Of a stretch of 64,000 bases of DNA, positions 47,460-56,978 are shown in pieces. A program made the translations under genes and the position numbers. How positions within the stretch are numbered: position 1 is the first letter of the stretch; every line of letters begins with the position of its first letter. Under the pieces are notes generated by a model. The model was not told the origin of the DNA, did not search any database, and saw nothing but the letters and a program-made list of their open reading frames with translations. The stretch is from Paucisalibacillus globulus (GTDB lineage Bacteria > Bacillota > Bacilli > Bacillales > Amphibacillaceae): positions 62,001-126,000 of the forward strand of contig NZ_LT855405.1 of NCBI RefSeq assembly GCF_900184735.1. The letters run 5' to 3'.

Positions 47460-47834
47460 CTAACGATATCGTCGATGAATATTATTCTTTTTATACGTCG
47501 GGTGCATGAATTCATAAAGTTCCATGGATAATGCTAAATAACGATTGGTGAAGTGCTCTTCAAAATGGTTTTCTACCACTTCAAATAATCGGTCACATGC
47601 AGTTTTCTTTACTACTTCTGACCGTCCACTCCCTATTTTTAGGGTTACATGCACAAATGCATCATCACCAGTTCCATCAGCAATGACATAGTCTTTCAGC
47701 TCAATTGCACGGGAGCGAATTCCTCCAACTGGAAATCCCTCTGCAATTAACACTTCATTTATTTTCTTTAATAATCCCTTTATATTACTATCATCTCGAA
47801 GGTTATCCGTATATTCTACCGTAATATGTGGCAT
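47460..47834 (-). CDS. hpaF: 5-carboxymethyl-2-hydroxymuconate isomerase
   Basis: A 124-aa tautomerase-superfamily enzyme beginning MPHITVEYTDNLRDDSNIKG, so processing exposes the catalytic Pro1. It isomerises 5-carboxymethyl-2-hydroxymuconate to the oxo form in homoprotocatechuate meta-cleavage. Last gene of the hpa operon, 13 bases after the preceding FAH-family gene. Family length and start fit HpaF well. Confidence 0.88.
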   Translation of the reverse strand: MPHITVEYTDNLRDDSNIKGLLKKINEVLIAEGFPVGGIRSRAIELKDYVIADGTGDDAFVHVTLKIGSGRSEVVKKTACDRLFEVVENHFEEHFTNRYLALSMELYEFMHPTYKKNNIHRRYR

Positions 47835-47847
47835 TTTAATTCACCTC

Positions 47848-48603
47848 TTATCTTGCAAACACGGTATCGCCAACAATCGTATTTCTTAACTCACCAATTC
47901 CTTCAATCCCTACGACAACTTCATCACCTTCTACAACATTTACTGTACCTTTAGGAGTACCTGTCAAAATGATGTCATTTTCATTTAGGGTCATAAAACT
48001 ACTTAAATACTCTATAAGAAAAGGAATATCAAATACCATATCCTTCGTGGATCCCTCTTGCTTTAATTCTCCATTCACATAGGTATAAAGTTTCAAGTTC
48101 ATCGGATCACTGATATCTACCTTATCAACAAACCAAGGGCCTATTGGAGTTAATGTATCACGGTTTTTAACTGCTAAATTTGGTCGATAATAGTTTTCAA
48201 GATAATCACGAATTGCATAGTCATTTGCTACCGTATAACCGGAAACAAAGTCATAGGCATCCTCACGTTTTACATTTCGTGCTTTCTTTCCAATTACTAC
48301 GGCAAGTTCACACTCATAATGCATCATGTCAACATCTTTAGGTCTACGTGTCTCTCCATTATGACCTATTAATGTATTGGGTCCTTTCAAGAATACAAGT
48401 GGTTCATCTGGGGCTTTAAAACTGATTTCACTTGCATGATCTGCATAATTTAAACCTAATGCGAAAATAGTTCCCGGCTCTACCGGTGGTAGCCATACTA
48501 CTTCCTTTTCATTTACAAATCTACCATCTGAAAGCTTAATTCTACTATTTACTTCTGTTGCTTCATGAATGGCACCATGGCAAGCTATTCTAGCATGTTT
48601 CAT
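47848..48603 (-). CDS. hpaG: HpaG C-terminal-type subunit: FAH-family decarboxylase/isomerase
   Basis: A 251-aa fumarylacetoacetate-hydrolase-fold enzyme with the metal ligands intact: MMHYECELAVVIG (Glu-x-Glu) and VANDYAIRDYLE (Asp). In the homoprotocatechuate pathway it decarboxylates 5-oxopent-3-ene-1,2,5-tricarboxylate and isomerises the product. Its ATG overlaps the stop of the upstream FAH gene as ATGA, so the two are translationally coupled. Together they correspond to the two halves of the fused bifunctional HpaG of enteric bacteria. Confidence 0.88.
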   Translation of the reverse strand: MKHARIACHGAIHEATEVNSRIKLSDGRFVNEKEVVWLPPVEPGTIFALGLNYADHASEISFKAPDEPLVFLKGPNTLIGHNGETRRPKDVDMMHYECELAVVIGKKARNVKREDAYDFVSGYTVANDYAIRDYLENYYRPNLAVKNRDTLTPIGPWFVDKVDISDPMNLKLYTYVNGELKQEGSTKDMVFDIPFLIEYLSSFMTLNENDIILTGTPKGTVNVVEGDEVVVGIEGIGELRNTIVGDTVFAR

Positions 48604-49391
48604 ACTTTCTCACCCCCGGCAACCTGAACATCTTCATAGACAAATCGGTTTTCCAAACTTCCGATTTCATCGATTTCAATTCGAATAGTATCTCCGGCTA
48701 CTGCCAACGGGGGATTATGTGGCACACCTACAAGTAAGACATCCCCTCGTGATAAGGTCATATATTCCGTTACATCCTGGATAAGTCGTGGAATGGAACG
48801 AACCAAATCTTTAACACTTGTAACTTGAATTAATTCTTCATTTTTAAAGGTCCAAATCATCAAGCTATCGGGATTAGATAGATTCTCCTTCGTAACCATC
48901 CATGGACCAATTGGACAAAATCCGTCTCGTGCTTTTTGTTTGATGGCAGGCCGATAATAACTATCATGTGGAATGGTTACATCATTAACTATCGTATAAC
49001 CTTGGACATATTCTAATGCATTTTCTTCCTTCACATTGGTAGCTGTATGGCCAATTATTACGCCTAATGTGGCATTGATTTCGACCGCTTCAATCCCCTT
49101 AGGTATGGCAACTTCCTTAAGATGAGTATTAATTGTATTTCGCGGTTTAATATATAGTATTGGACGATTAGGTGGATTATTATATGGAGCTTGATTAAAT
49201 TCACCACTTAAAGCATCTACCTGCTCGCCTAAATTTAATAAAGTACCGTAAATAGTACCTGTGACAGGAGATTGCCAGTCAAAAGCATCCTCTGTGAGTT
49301 TCTCACCTTTCCATTCAATATGAGAATGTCCTACAACAATATCCTCAAGCCCTATCGTGGAAGAAAATCTTGCTTTCGCATGAATAACCAT
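48600..49391 (-). CDS. hpaG: HpaG N-terminal-type subunit: FAH-family protein lacking metal ligands
   Basis: A 263-aa FAH-fold protein. ATG 49391 (MVIHAKARFSS) is taken because AGGAG lies 11 bases upstream; ATG 49400 is nearly fused to that site. Where the partner has YECELAVVIG this protein has EINATLGVIIG, so both metal-binding Glu positions are Asn and Thr, while the Asp in IVNDVTIPHDS remains. The N-terminal half of fused HpaG is likewise the divergent half. It probably forms a heteromer with the downstream subunit. Its own catalysis is uncertain. Confidence 0.85.
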   Translation of the reverse strand: MVIHAKARFSSTIGLEDIVVGHSHIEWKGEKLTEDAFDWQSPVTGTIYGTLLNLGEQVDALSGEFNQAPYNNPPNRPILYIKPRNTINTHLKEVAIPKGIEAVEINATLGVIIGHTATNVKEENALEYVQGYTIVNDVTIPHDSYYRPAIKQKARDGFCPIGPWMVTKENLSNPDSLMIWTFKNEELIQVTSVKDLVRSIPRLIQDVTEYMTLSRGDVLLVGVPHNPPLAVAGDTIRIEIDEIGSLENRFVYEDVQVAGGEKV

Positions 49392-49492
49392 GAGTGCCAT
49401 CACTCCTATTTCAATAAATATACGTTTACTATATTCATAGGTTAACGGGCAGTAGAACCACTTTCGGATACTAGCTGCCCGTATTCCTCTCT

Positions 49493-50737
49493 TTAGCGCA
49501 AATATAATAAGAGTTTTTTCGGTTGTTCAATTAATTCTATAAATCGATTGGTGAACATAACAGAATCTGCCCCATCAATAATCCGGTGATCAAAGGATAG
49601 AGACATTGTCATGATTGAACGAATAACTATATCATCATTTTCCATCACGACAGGTTTTCTTTTTGTCTTATGGAATGCAATGATACTTGTTTGTGGATGG
49701 TTAATGATTGGTGTGGCAGCTGTTCCACCAAGTGGTCCAACATTACTAATCGTAAAGGTACCATCCTTCATTTCAGAAACAGCTAATTTCTGTTCTTGAG
49801 CCTTTTTAGTTAGAGCTTTCATCTCGTCATGTAATTCTTTTAAGGACTTTTTATCGGCATCACGAAGAACAGGAACAAGAAGCCCCTTATCCGTATTAGT
49901 TGCAAGTCCAATATGATACTCTTTTAACAATCTAATAACCTGATTCGCTTCATCTAAACGTGCATTAAATACCGGAAACTCTTTTAGAGTTAAGACTAAA
50001 GCTTTTAAGAAAAAGGCAACAACGGAGATATTTTCTCCAGATTCTTTTAATTCCTTCCTAAATTCTAGTAAGTTCGTTAAATCCGCTTCATCAAAATGTG
50101 TTACATGAGGTATCGTAGATAAAGATTCTGTCATCTTCATTGCAATTTGCTTACGAATGCCTGTGTACGGAATCGTATCATCTGAAGATAAGTTCGATCC
50201 TTCTACTTCTTTTACAGTTGGTTCCACTGTTATTTCTACTTTCGGCTCCGCCTTGCCTTCTCTTTCACGGACAAATCGAAAAATATCTTCATCTGTCACT
50301 CTTCCAGCAGACCCAGTACCAATAACTTGCTCAATATCAACATCATTCTCTCGAGCAATTCTTCTTGTATGTGGTGCAGCAATAATCCGCTTAGGGGGCG
50401 TCTTGACCTCTGGTGCAACATTCTTCTTTTCCTTCTTCTCTGGAATCAATACGGCTGCCGATACTTCCTGTTCAGAACTAGGTGACGATACTGTCCCATT
50501 CTTACCATCGTCGATTTCTAGTAATACCGATCCAATTGTAATCGTGGATCCCACATCAACATTAATTTTTTTAACTGTCCCGGAAGTTGGTGAAGGAATC
50601 TCCGCAACCATTTTATCGGTTTGCATTTCAACAAGTGGTTGGTCAACTTTAACGGTATCCCCAACCTTGACGAAATAATTTACTACTTCGCCCTCTGTCA
50701 TGCCTTCCCCAATATCATGAAATTTTACTTCAACCAT
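49493..50737 (-). CDS. 2-oxo acid dehydrogenase E2 (dihydrolipoamide acyltransferase)
   Basis: A 414-aa E2 with lipoyl domain (Lys42 in EMQTDKMVAEIPSPTSG), peripheral subunit-binding domain (PHTRRIARENDVDIEQVIGT) and the catalytic domain ending in SFDHRIIDGADSVMF with the active His. E2 transfers the acyl group from lipoate to CoA within a large complex with E1 and E3. No E1 or E3 gene is in this window, so it is an orphan E2, or it uses subunits encoded elsewhere. Only 3 bases separate it from phenylalanine dehydrogenase, suggesting the substrate is an aromatic 2-oxo acid; that is inference. The branched-chain 2-oxo acid complex is the alternative. Confidence 0.9.
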   Translation of the reverse strand: MVEVKFHDIGEGMTEGEVVNYFVKVGDTVKVDQPLVEMQTDKMVAEIPSPTSGTVKKINVDVGSTITIGSVLLEIDDGKNGTVSSPSSEQEVSAAVLIPEKKEKKNVAPEVKTPPKRIIAAPHTRRIARENDVDIEQVIGTGSAGRVTDEDIFRFVREREGKAEPKVEITVEPTVKEVEGSNLSSDDTIPYTGIRKQIAMKMTESLSTIPHVTHFDEADLTNLLEFRKELKESGENISVVAFFLKALVLTLKEFPVFNARLDEANQVIRLLKEYHIGLATNTDKGLLVPVLRDADKKSLKELHDEMKALTKKAQEQKLAVSEMKDGTFTISNVGPLGGTAATPIINHPQTSIIAFHKTKRKPVVMENDDIVIRSIMTMSLSFDHRIIDGADSVMFTNRFIELIEQPKKLLLYLR

Positions 50738-50740
50738 TGG

Positions 50741-51889
50741 TTACACCTCATTTATAAATGTCCACTTAGGGCTCTTCTGTCTTCGATAAAAGTTATTACG
50801 TACACGCTGCTCTTCTAGACGCTCGCGACACTTACGGTTAGCCGCTTCTAGTGTCGAAATCGCATCAAGTTCTGATTGCTTATACACTTCCAAAATAGAT
50901 TGATAGATTGCTTTCGTCTTCATTAGAACACGAGCCTTATTTGCTCCATATAATTCATCTGCCACCTGAATTAGCCCACCAGAATTCACAATATAATCAG
51001 GTGCGTATAGAATGCCCTTTTCATGCAGTAATTTCGCATCCTGTTCTGTCTTTAGCTGGTTATTTGCAGAACCAACAACCGCTCTAACTTTTAATTTATC
51101 AATTGTATTGTCGTTAAGAATTCCTCCCATAGCACATGGGATAAAAATATCGGCATCTGCATGGTAGATTTCTTCACTCTCTACTACTGTTACATTGCCT
51201 GGATGAGACTCCGCTTGAGTTTGAATGGCCGCTATTGCGTCATTATTAATATCGGTTACAACCAAGTTAGCACCCATTTCTAATAGTTGTTGGCCAACTT
51301 TATACCCGACTTTCCCTAGTCCTTGGATCGCAAAAGTTTTACCTGCCAAGGTCTCATCACCGAAAAGATATTGAGCAGTTGCTTTCAAGCCATAAATAAC
51401 ACCTTGTGCAGTAGGAACAGAGGAATCCCCGCCACCACCAAACTCAACAGGAATACCATTAATAAAAGGGGTTTCCCTGGATGCTTGCACAAAATCGTCC
51501 ATTGTTGTCCCCATATCAGTTCCAGTGAAAAATCTACCATTCAAAGAATCTACAAATTGTCCATAAGCTCGGAACATGGCTGGGCTTTTATCTGTTTTAG
51601 GATCACCAATAATAACACCCTTTCCCCCACCAAAATCAATGTCGGCAGCGGCACATTTATAAGTCATCCCTTCTGATAGTCGAAGGACATCATCCAATGC
51701 ATCATCTAAACTAGCATATGGATACATCCTTGTACCCCCAAGTGCAGGGCCTAGTGTAGTATTGTGAATGGCAATTATTGCCTGTAAGCCTGTACTAGGA
51801 TCATTACAAAATACGACCTGTTCATGCCCACTTATCTTTTCAAAAATATCCATTGTCATCCCGGATGATTGATCTAATTGCTGTTTCAT
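50741..51889 (-). CDS. pdh: Phenylalanine dehydrogenase (Glu/Leu/Phe/Val family)
   Basis: A 382-aa NAD-dependent amino acid dehydrogenase. Start at ATG 51889 ([11 protein letters not shown]) rather than the ATG seven codons earlier, which overlaps the presumed ribosome site. Motifs: [19 protein letters not shown] (catalytic Lys region), [20 protein letters not shown] (NAD). The sequence, including the end QKSPKWTF, closely resembles Bacillales phenylalanine dehydrogenases as I remember them, more than leucine dehydrogenases. It converts phenylalanine, and often tyrosine, to the 2-oxo acid, which would lead toward 4-hydroxyphenylacetate for the surrounding hpa genes. Specificity needs testing. 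Confidence 0.87.
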   Translation of the reverse strand: MKQQLDQSSGMTMDIFEKISGHEQVVFCNDPSTGLQAIIAIHNTTLGPALGGTRMYPYASLDDALDDVLRLSEGMTYKCAAADIDFGGGKGVIIGDPKTDKSPAMFRAYGQFVDSLNGRFFTGTDMGTTMDDFVQASRETPFINGIPVEFGGGGDSSVPTAQGVIYGLKATAQYLFGDETLAGKTFAIQGLGKVGYKVGQQLLEMGANLVVTDINNDAIAAIQTQAESHPGNVTVVESEEIYHADADIFIPCAMGGILNDNTIDKLKVRAVVGSANNQLKTEQDAKLLHEKGILYAPDYIVNSGGLIQVADELYGANKARVLMKTKAIYQSILEVYKQSELDAISTLEAANRKCRERLEEQRVRNNFYRRQKSPKWTFINEV

Positions 51890-51921
51890 GGTCTTACCCC
51901 CAATCAGCATATAAAAATCTA

Positions 51922-52398
51922 TTATTTGACCCGTTCATTATTTTCCAATTCTCGATACTTTCCCTCATAGAATGCTAGTGGATCACCTTCTCTGATAACT
52001 AAATCTGTTACCTTTCCTATAAAAAGGGTGTGATCCCCTGCATCCACTACGTCGTGTAACTCACAAACCATATTAACTAGGGCTTCTTTTATTGTTGGTA
52101 GCTCTTGTAGCCAATGAAAGTCAATCTTTCTAGTCTCATTAATTTGGCCAGCAAAATAAGCAGATAAATCTTTCTGGTCTTGCTTTAAGATGCTAATGGC
52201 AAACTTACCTGAGTGAGAGATATAACGCTTCATGGTCGCTTTATGATCAACCGAAACTACTACCAATTTTGGATTTAACGATACAGACATAAAAGCATTT
52301 GCGGTCATGCCATGGATTTCTTCACCTAACTTGGTCGTAACCACCGTAACACCAGTTGCGAATTTCCCCATCGCGTTACGGAACATACGATCATCCAT
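51922..52398 (-). CDS. hpaC: Flavin reductase, 4-hydroxyphenylacetate monooxygenase component
   Basis: A 158-aa flavin-reductase-domain protein ([40 protein letters not shown], a conserved family opening). It reduces FAD with NADH for the HpaB oxygenase. A 600-base gap holding a structured 440-bp repeat separates it from hpaD and hpaB; in related clusters hpaB and hpaC are often adjacent, so the repeat probably entered here. GGGGGTC precedes the ATG. Confidence 0.87.
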   Translation of the reverse strand: MDDRMFRNAMGKFATGVTVVTTKLGEEIHGMTANAFMSVSLNPKLVVVSVDHKATMKRYISHSGKFAISILKQDQKDLSAYFAGQINETRKIDFHWLQELPTIKEALVNMVCELHDVVDAGDHTLFIGKVTDLVIREGDPLAFYEGKYRELENNERVK

Positions 52399-52530
52399 TA
52401 TTTGACCCCCTTTTCACTATTTTGTGTTGAACCACTATTCCTTGTGGAGAGTGGTTCTAACACGAGCATTTCGAACTATTAACTTATTGAAGTGTCTATG
52501 TGTGTCCTTCTCTGGACTTTTACTGCAATC

Positions 52531-52970
52531 TAGATAGAAACTGCGCCGTAACAACTGTACTTTACTTACATGCATAATTAAAGAGAATAGTGGTAGACTA
52601 CCGCTCCGGCTGAATACTCCGCTTTCCGCGGGCCCGGCCTCAGCCTCCTCGAGGAAAGTTCGCCTCTGCGGGGTCTTCGGACACGTGCTATTCCCGCAGG
52701 AGTCTCCGTATTCTGCCTACGCTAGTTTTGATTTTCTAATTATTGTTAGTAATTGAATCATGTCTTAGATATTGATACTAACATCTTTTTCACTCTATAC
52801 TAGCGAAGGAAATACACGGAGACTCCTGCGGGAGGATAGGCATCGGTGAGACCCCGCAAGAGCTTTAGCTCTGAGGAGGCTCACCAGCCGCCCGCGGAAA
52901 GCGGAGTGTATTTCCGTAGCGGGTATGATGCTCTATCCAAAATCCTTAGGTTACCGCACAGTTTCTGTAA
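52531..52970. repeat. 440-bp structured inverted-repeat element (copy C)
   Basis: Outer ends TAGATAGAAACTGCGCCGTAA and TTACCGCACAGTTTCTGTA are inverted copies of each other. Inside are two arms (52603-52724 and 52801-52924), each with CTCCGCTTTCCGCGGGC on one side and CCCGCAGGAGTCTCCGT on the other, closed by a stem (GAATAC/GTATTC in the left arm, GGAAATACAC/GTGTATTTCC in the right). No open frame or transposase. Same size and layout as the copy at 61431-61870 but in the opposite orientation. It separates hpaD from hpaC. Confidence 0.85.
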
Positions 52971-53000
52971 AATGGCTATTAGAACCTACTTACCTTCCGT

Positions 53001-53984
53001 CTATATCACAAAGGTAGGCTTATGCTGCTTGAGCTTTGCATCCTGTGGCTCTACTATTTTTCCTGTATGCACATTTAATACAGTCGAAGCTTCTGTAAAC
53101 CATCTATCAGGCGCTTCGTGGCCCCAGAAAGTCTGGCGCATTGGATCATTAATATCCCAGCGAATTGGTTTAAAGTCAGGATCACTTGTTAGGTAATCTC
53201 CACTATATAATTCAATGCGGTGTCCATCTGGGTCACGTAAATAAAGGAAAAAGGCGTTGGATAGTCCGTGTCTTCCTGGTCCACGTTCTAATGCTTCTCC
53301 ATATCCCATCGAAGCAAGTACATCACATGTATGAATCAGTGCTAATTGATCTGGTAACCAAAATCCAATATGATGTAGCCTTGGACCCTTTCCATTCATG
53401 AAGGCAACATCATGGACATTTTGTTTACGATGTAACCATGCAGCCCAAATATTCCCTTCTGGTGTATCAGTATATTCTGAGCACTGAAAGCCGAGTTTCT
53501 CCTTATAAAAGGCATATGCTGCTTCTACATCGGTCACGGCGCAGTTAAAATGATCGATTCGTTGCATTCTAGAACCCTTGTATAAATCGTAGCGCTGCAG
53601 AAGTCTCTCTACAGTATCCATTTCAGCAAAAAACTCTAAAGGTAAACCTGAAGGGTCATTTACTCGTAAAGCACGGCCAAGGGCATGTTGTTCTCCCTTT
53701 TCCAACCATCTTGTACTACAACCCTCCTCTTCAAACATAAGGGCAAGTGCTTCTAAATCACTATTGGAAGATACCTTATAGCCTAAAGCTTCTACAACGG
53801 GGGTATCTCCCTTTTTCAAAACTAAGCTATGGTGGTTATGTTCTTCCAATCCGCGAAGATAGATATGCTCATCATCGGACTCTGTTTCAATGAATCCAAG
53901 TGCATCCACATAAAACTTTCTTGAGACATCTAGATCTCTGACATGTAATATTGCTCTGGCACATCGAATCACATTAAAATCCAT
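53001..53984 (-). CDS. hpaD: 3,4-dihydroxyphenylacetate 2,3-dioxygenase
   Basis: A 327-aa extradiol dioxygenase of the vicinal-oxygen-chelate type, with two repeated modules. Metal ligands are seen as His in RIDHFNCAVTDVEA and GPRLHHIGFWLPD and Glu in DGHRIELYSGDY. It opens the ring of homoprotocatechuate to 5-carboxymethyl-2-hydroxymuconate semialdehyde. It lies 13 bases after hpaB on the same transcript. Length and motifs match the family; the substrate is set by context. Confidence 0.92.
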   Translation of the reverse strand: MDFNVIRCARAILHVRDLDVSRKFYVDALGFIETESDDEHIYLRGLEEHNHHSLVLKKGDTPVVEALGYKVSSNSDLEALALMFEEEGCSTRWLEKGEQHALGRALRVNDPSGLPLEFFAEMDTVERLLQRYDLYKGSRMQRIDHFNCAVTDVEAAYAFYKEKLGFQCSEYTDTPEGNIWAAWLHRKQNVHDVAFMNGKGPRLHHIGFWLPDQLALIHTCDVLASMGYGEALERGPGRHGLSNAFFLYLRDPDGHRIELYSGDYLTSDPDFKPIRWDINDPMRQTFWGHEAPDRWFTEASTVLNVHTGKIVEPQDAKLKQHKPTFVI

Positions 53985-53997
53985 TAAGTTCCCCTCC

Positions 53998-55464
53998 TTA
54001 ATTAGGGGCTTTTACGCCATTAGATTTTTTCAAGAAATCCTGCACATATTGCTTAAACGGTTCTTTATCATACCCATCAAAATACGTCATTCCCATCCGT
54101 ATGGGGTCCCCAAAGAAGTAGTACTCATAATGTGTTTGACGACTTCCAAATGCACTTAATGTCATATCCCATGCTAAACGGAATAATTGGACACGCTCAT
54201 ATCCTTCTAGATTTTTCCCTTGTAAGCCGCGATGGATAATTGGTCCAATTTCAGCATGATTAAAGTCTGCTTCCGTTGGTATGCCCATTAACCCAGATGC
54301 TCCTAAAATACGGACAATTTCCGTTAACCTAGGGTAGACTCTTGGATACCAGTTACGTGCTGCATCTAGAGCTGCAAAGTCAGGGGTCATTGTTCCAGAG
54401 TTATCTAGCTTTGCATTATGCTCTGCACGATATAAGTGGGATTTCATTGTTTCTAGTGTCAGCATAATTTCAGAACCCTTATCCTGTACATGCTGGAAAC
54501 CATCAATACCAATTGCATCCATCATGCTAAGCGCTACCCCTAAAACAAATTCCGTCTTTACAATGTTTTTGGCAAGAACTTGGTGGGCCATGTGAACCAC
54601 TGCATTTGTTTCCTTAAATGTACGGTTACATACAGAGGAGTTCCCACATACAAATACGCGCTCCCATGGTACAAACACATTTTCAAACGAAACAATGGCA
54701 TCTCCTTCTTCAAAACGTGAACCAAGTGGATGATCCCATTCATTTTTCCCATAATCAAAGGACTCACGGCTAATAAATTTCAAGCCTGGTGTGTTATTTG
54801 GAATAGCAAAAGCAAGCGAGTATGGGTCGTCAAGTTCTCCTGCTTTTTTAACCGTTGATGGGAATACAAGAATTTCATCGGTAATTCCACCTTGCGTCGC
54901 TAACAATCGAATCCCATCAACAATAATTCCGTCTGGACGCTCTTCCACTAAATGAAGGGCAACATTCGCATCTTTTTGTTGGTGCTGCATTTTGGCACGG
55001 TTTACTTGTGGATGAATTAATGTATGGGTTAAACTGATATCATTTTCACGAGCATATTCATAATAATTACGAGCATTCTCTGCAAAACGAGGATCCCCTT
55101 CTGCAAATAAGCTATTGTTCACACCCATTGCCATCACTTCTGCATTTAAGTAGTCTGGTGAACGTCCCATCATCCCACCAGAAGTTCTAGCCCACTCCTG
55201 CATAGCTTCCCGTCTCTTGATCAAGTCATCAACAGAACGTGGCTGCAAGAAAGTCATCCCTACCTTATGTCCCGAAGTCGGAGAAGTATAAAGCATTTTC
55301 TCAGGTTTTTCATACTGTAAATCATATAAGTTTGCCATTGATTTAATGACATTTTTAAAAGCAGGATGTTCGGTCACATCATCTACTCTTTCTCCATGAA
55401 TATAGATATTGTTATTTGCTTTTTTTAATCCATCAATATAATCTCTTCCTGTTTTCGCTGGCAT
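53998..55464 (-). CDS. hpaB: 4-hydroxyphenylacetate 3-monooxygenase, oxygenase component
   Basis: A 488-aa FADH2-dependent oxygenase of the HpaB/PvcC type (acyl-CoA dehydrogenase-like fold). Landmarks: MMGRSPDYLNAEVMAMG, THTLIHPQVNRAK, FENVFVPWERVFVCGN, and the C-terminal EYYFFGDPIRMGMTYF. It hydroxylates 4-hydroxyphenylacetate to homoprotocatechuate with reduced flavin from HpaC. Between hpaE and hpaD, spacings under 16 bases. GGAGGGA precedes ATG 55464. Confidence 0.93.
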   Translation of the reverse strand: MPAKTGRDYIDGLKKANNNIYIHGERVDDVTEHPAFKNVIKSMANLYDLQYEKPEKMLYTSPTSGHKVGMTFLQPRSVDDLIKRREAMQEWARTSGGMMGRSPDYLNAEVMAMGVNNSLFAEGDPRFAENARNYYEYARENDISLTHTLIHPQVNRAKMQHQQKDANVALHLVEERPDGIIVDGIRLLATQGGITDEILVFPSTVKKAGELDDPYSLAFAIPNNTPGLKFISRESFDYGKNEWDHPLGSRFEEGDAIVSFENVFVPWERVFVCGNSSVCNRTFKETNAVVHMAHQVLAKNIVKTEFVLGVALSMMDAIGIDGFQHVQDKGSEIMLTLETMKSHLYRAEHNAKLDNSGTMTPDFAALDAARNWYPRVYPRLTEIVRILGASGLMGIPTEADFNHAEIGPIIHRGLQGKNLEGYERVQLFRLAWDMTLSAFGSRQTHYEYYFFGDPIRMGMTYFDGYDKEPFKQYVQDFLKKSNGVKAPN

Positions 55465-55478
55465 GTTAAAGTCCCTCC

Positions 55479-56966
55479 TTATTTTCCTCTTCCGAATTTT
55501 GGTATAGGATGGTCGCCGATTGCGACATGAATTGCTTTTGGTTCCGTATAGAATTCAAAGATGGCAAAATGTCCACCTTCACGTCCAATGCCACTAGCTT
55601 TCATTCCCCCAAATGGAATTCGTAAGTCGCGTACATTCTGAGAATTCACCCAAATCATACCCGAATCCACTGCTTGAGCTACACGGTGAGCCCGCTTTAT
55701 ATCATTCGTCCAAACATAGCCCGCAAGACCGTATTCCACATCGTTTGCTAACTGAACTACTTCCTCTTCTGTTTCAAATTCGATGACTGCCATCACGGGA
55801 CCAAAAATCTCTTCCTGACAAACTCTCATTTCGTTTTTTGCATTCAATAATAATGTTGGTGGAACATAATTGCCCGAAGAAAATTCTTCTGGAACAGTTC
55901 CTTGAAATACCTCACAGCCTTCTTCTTTTGCAAGCTCAATATATCCTTTAACCTTGTTAAAATGTCCTTTATCAATTAATGGACCAATCTCAGTCGCATT
56001 ATTTTTTGGATCTCCTACCACAATATTTTGAACACGTTCTTTTAATGCAGTAGAAAACCTTTCCTTTATATTCTTGTGGACAAACACTCTTGAATTTGCA
56101 GTACAACGTTCCCCGTTAAAAGAGAATATCCCCCAGACAGCAGCATCCAGAGCTTTTTCAAAATCTGCATCTTCAAAAACAATTAGTGGCGACTTACCCC
56201 CTAATTCCATGGAAGTTTTCTTTAAGGAGTCTGCACTATTTTTAATAATCCGTTTCCCTGTCGTTGTTTCTCCAGTAAATGAAATAGCTTTTACAGTTGG
56301 ATGTTTAACAAGCGATTCCCCCGCTGTTTCTCCAAAACCGTGAACAACATTAAATACCCCTTTAGGCAATTCTGCTTTCTGAATAACATTCGCTAAAATA
56401 TTGGCCGATAATGGAGACAATTCCGCAGGCTTTAGCACAACTGTATTTCCAGTTGCTAGAGCGGGTGCAACCTTCCATGTTAATAACATAAATGGAGCAT
56501 TCCATGGAGTAATTAGCCCAACAACTCCAAGCGGCTGATAGACTGTGTAATTGATAAATTCTGCATCAACCTGATAGGCATCCCCATGCATTCTCGCTTG
56601 AACCATTCGTGAATAGAAACGGAAATTCTCCGCCCCACGCGCTGCCATTTTACGAGTTTGGCTGATTGGTAGACCAGAATCTAGTGATTCTAGATGGGCA
56701 ATGGTTTCTGCCTCTTCTTCAATTAAATCTGCTATTCTTTCTATATATTTCATACGTTCTTTCAGTTTCATCGAACCCCATGGTCCATTATGAAAAGCTT
56801 TATTAGCTGCATTTACTGCCTGTTCAATATCAGCACAATCACCTTTTGCAACAACGTTTATAACCTCATTGGTAAAAGGATTAACATTTTCAAAGGTGCT
56901 CCCATCATCTGCATCTACAAATTCTCCATTTATGTAGAGTTTTACATCCTCAATCTTCTCAGCCAA
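55479..56966 (-). CDS. hpaE: 5-carboxymethyl-2-hydroxymuconate semialdehyde dehydrogenase
   Basis: A 495-aa NAD-dependent aldehyde dehydrogenase. Catalytic Cys288 lies in FNGERCTANSRVF and the general-base Glu in MELGGKSPLIV; PWNAPFMLLTWK and FTGETTTGK bind cofactor. It oxidises the ring-cleavage semialdehyde to 5-carboxymethyl-2-hydroxymuconate for HpaF/HpaG. Second gene of the operon, 12 bases after the aldolase gene. Family certain; substrate from context. Confidence 0.92.
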   Translation of the reverse strand: MAEKIEDVKLYINGEFVDADDGSTFENVNPFTNEVINVVAKGDCADIEQAVNAANKAFHNGPWGSMKLKERMKYIERIADLIEEEAETIAHLESLDSGLPISQTRKMAARGAENFRFYSRMVQARMHGDAYQVDAEFINYTVYQPLGVVGLITPWNAPFMLLTWKVAPALATGNTVVLKPAELSPLSANILANVIQKAELPKGVFNVVHGFGETAGESLVKHPTVKAISFTGETTTGKRIIKNSADSLKKTSMELGGKSPLIVFEDADFEKALDAAVWGIFSFNGERCTANSRVFVHKNIKERFSTALKERVQNIVVGDPKNNATEIGPLIDKGHFNKVKGYIELAKEEGCEVFQGTVPEEFSSGNYVPPTLLLNAKNEMRVCQEEIFGPVMAVIEFETEEEVVQLANDVEYGLAGYVWTNDIKRAHRVAQAVDSGMIWVNSQNVRDLRIPFGGMKASGIGREGGHFAIFEFYTEPKAIHVAIGDHPIPKFGRGK

Positions 56967-56978
56967 ATTCTGTCCCTC

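Noticed and set aside
52531-52970. Possible IS element or riboswitch
   Set aside because: No transposase frame is present and no known riboswitch core was recognised; several copies with shared ends fit a non-autonomous repeat better.
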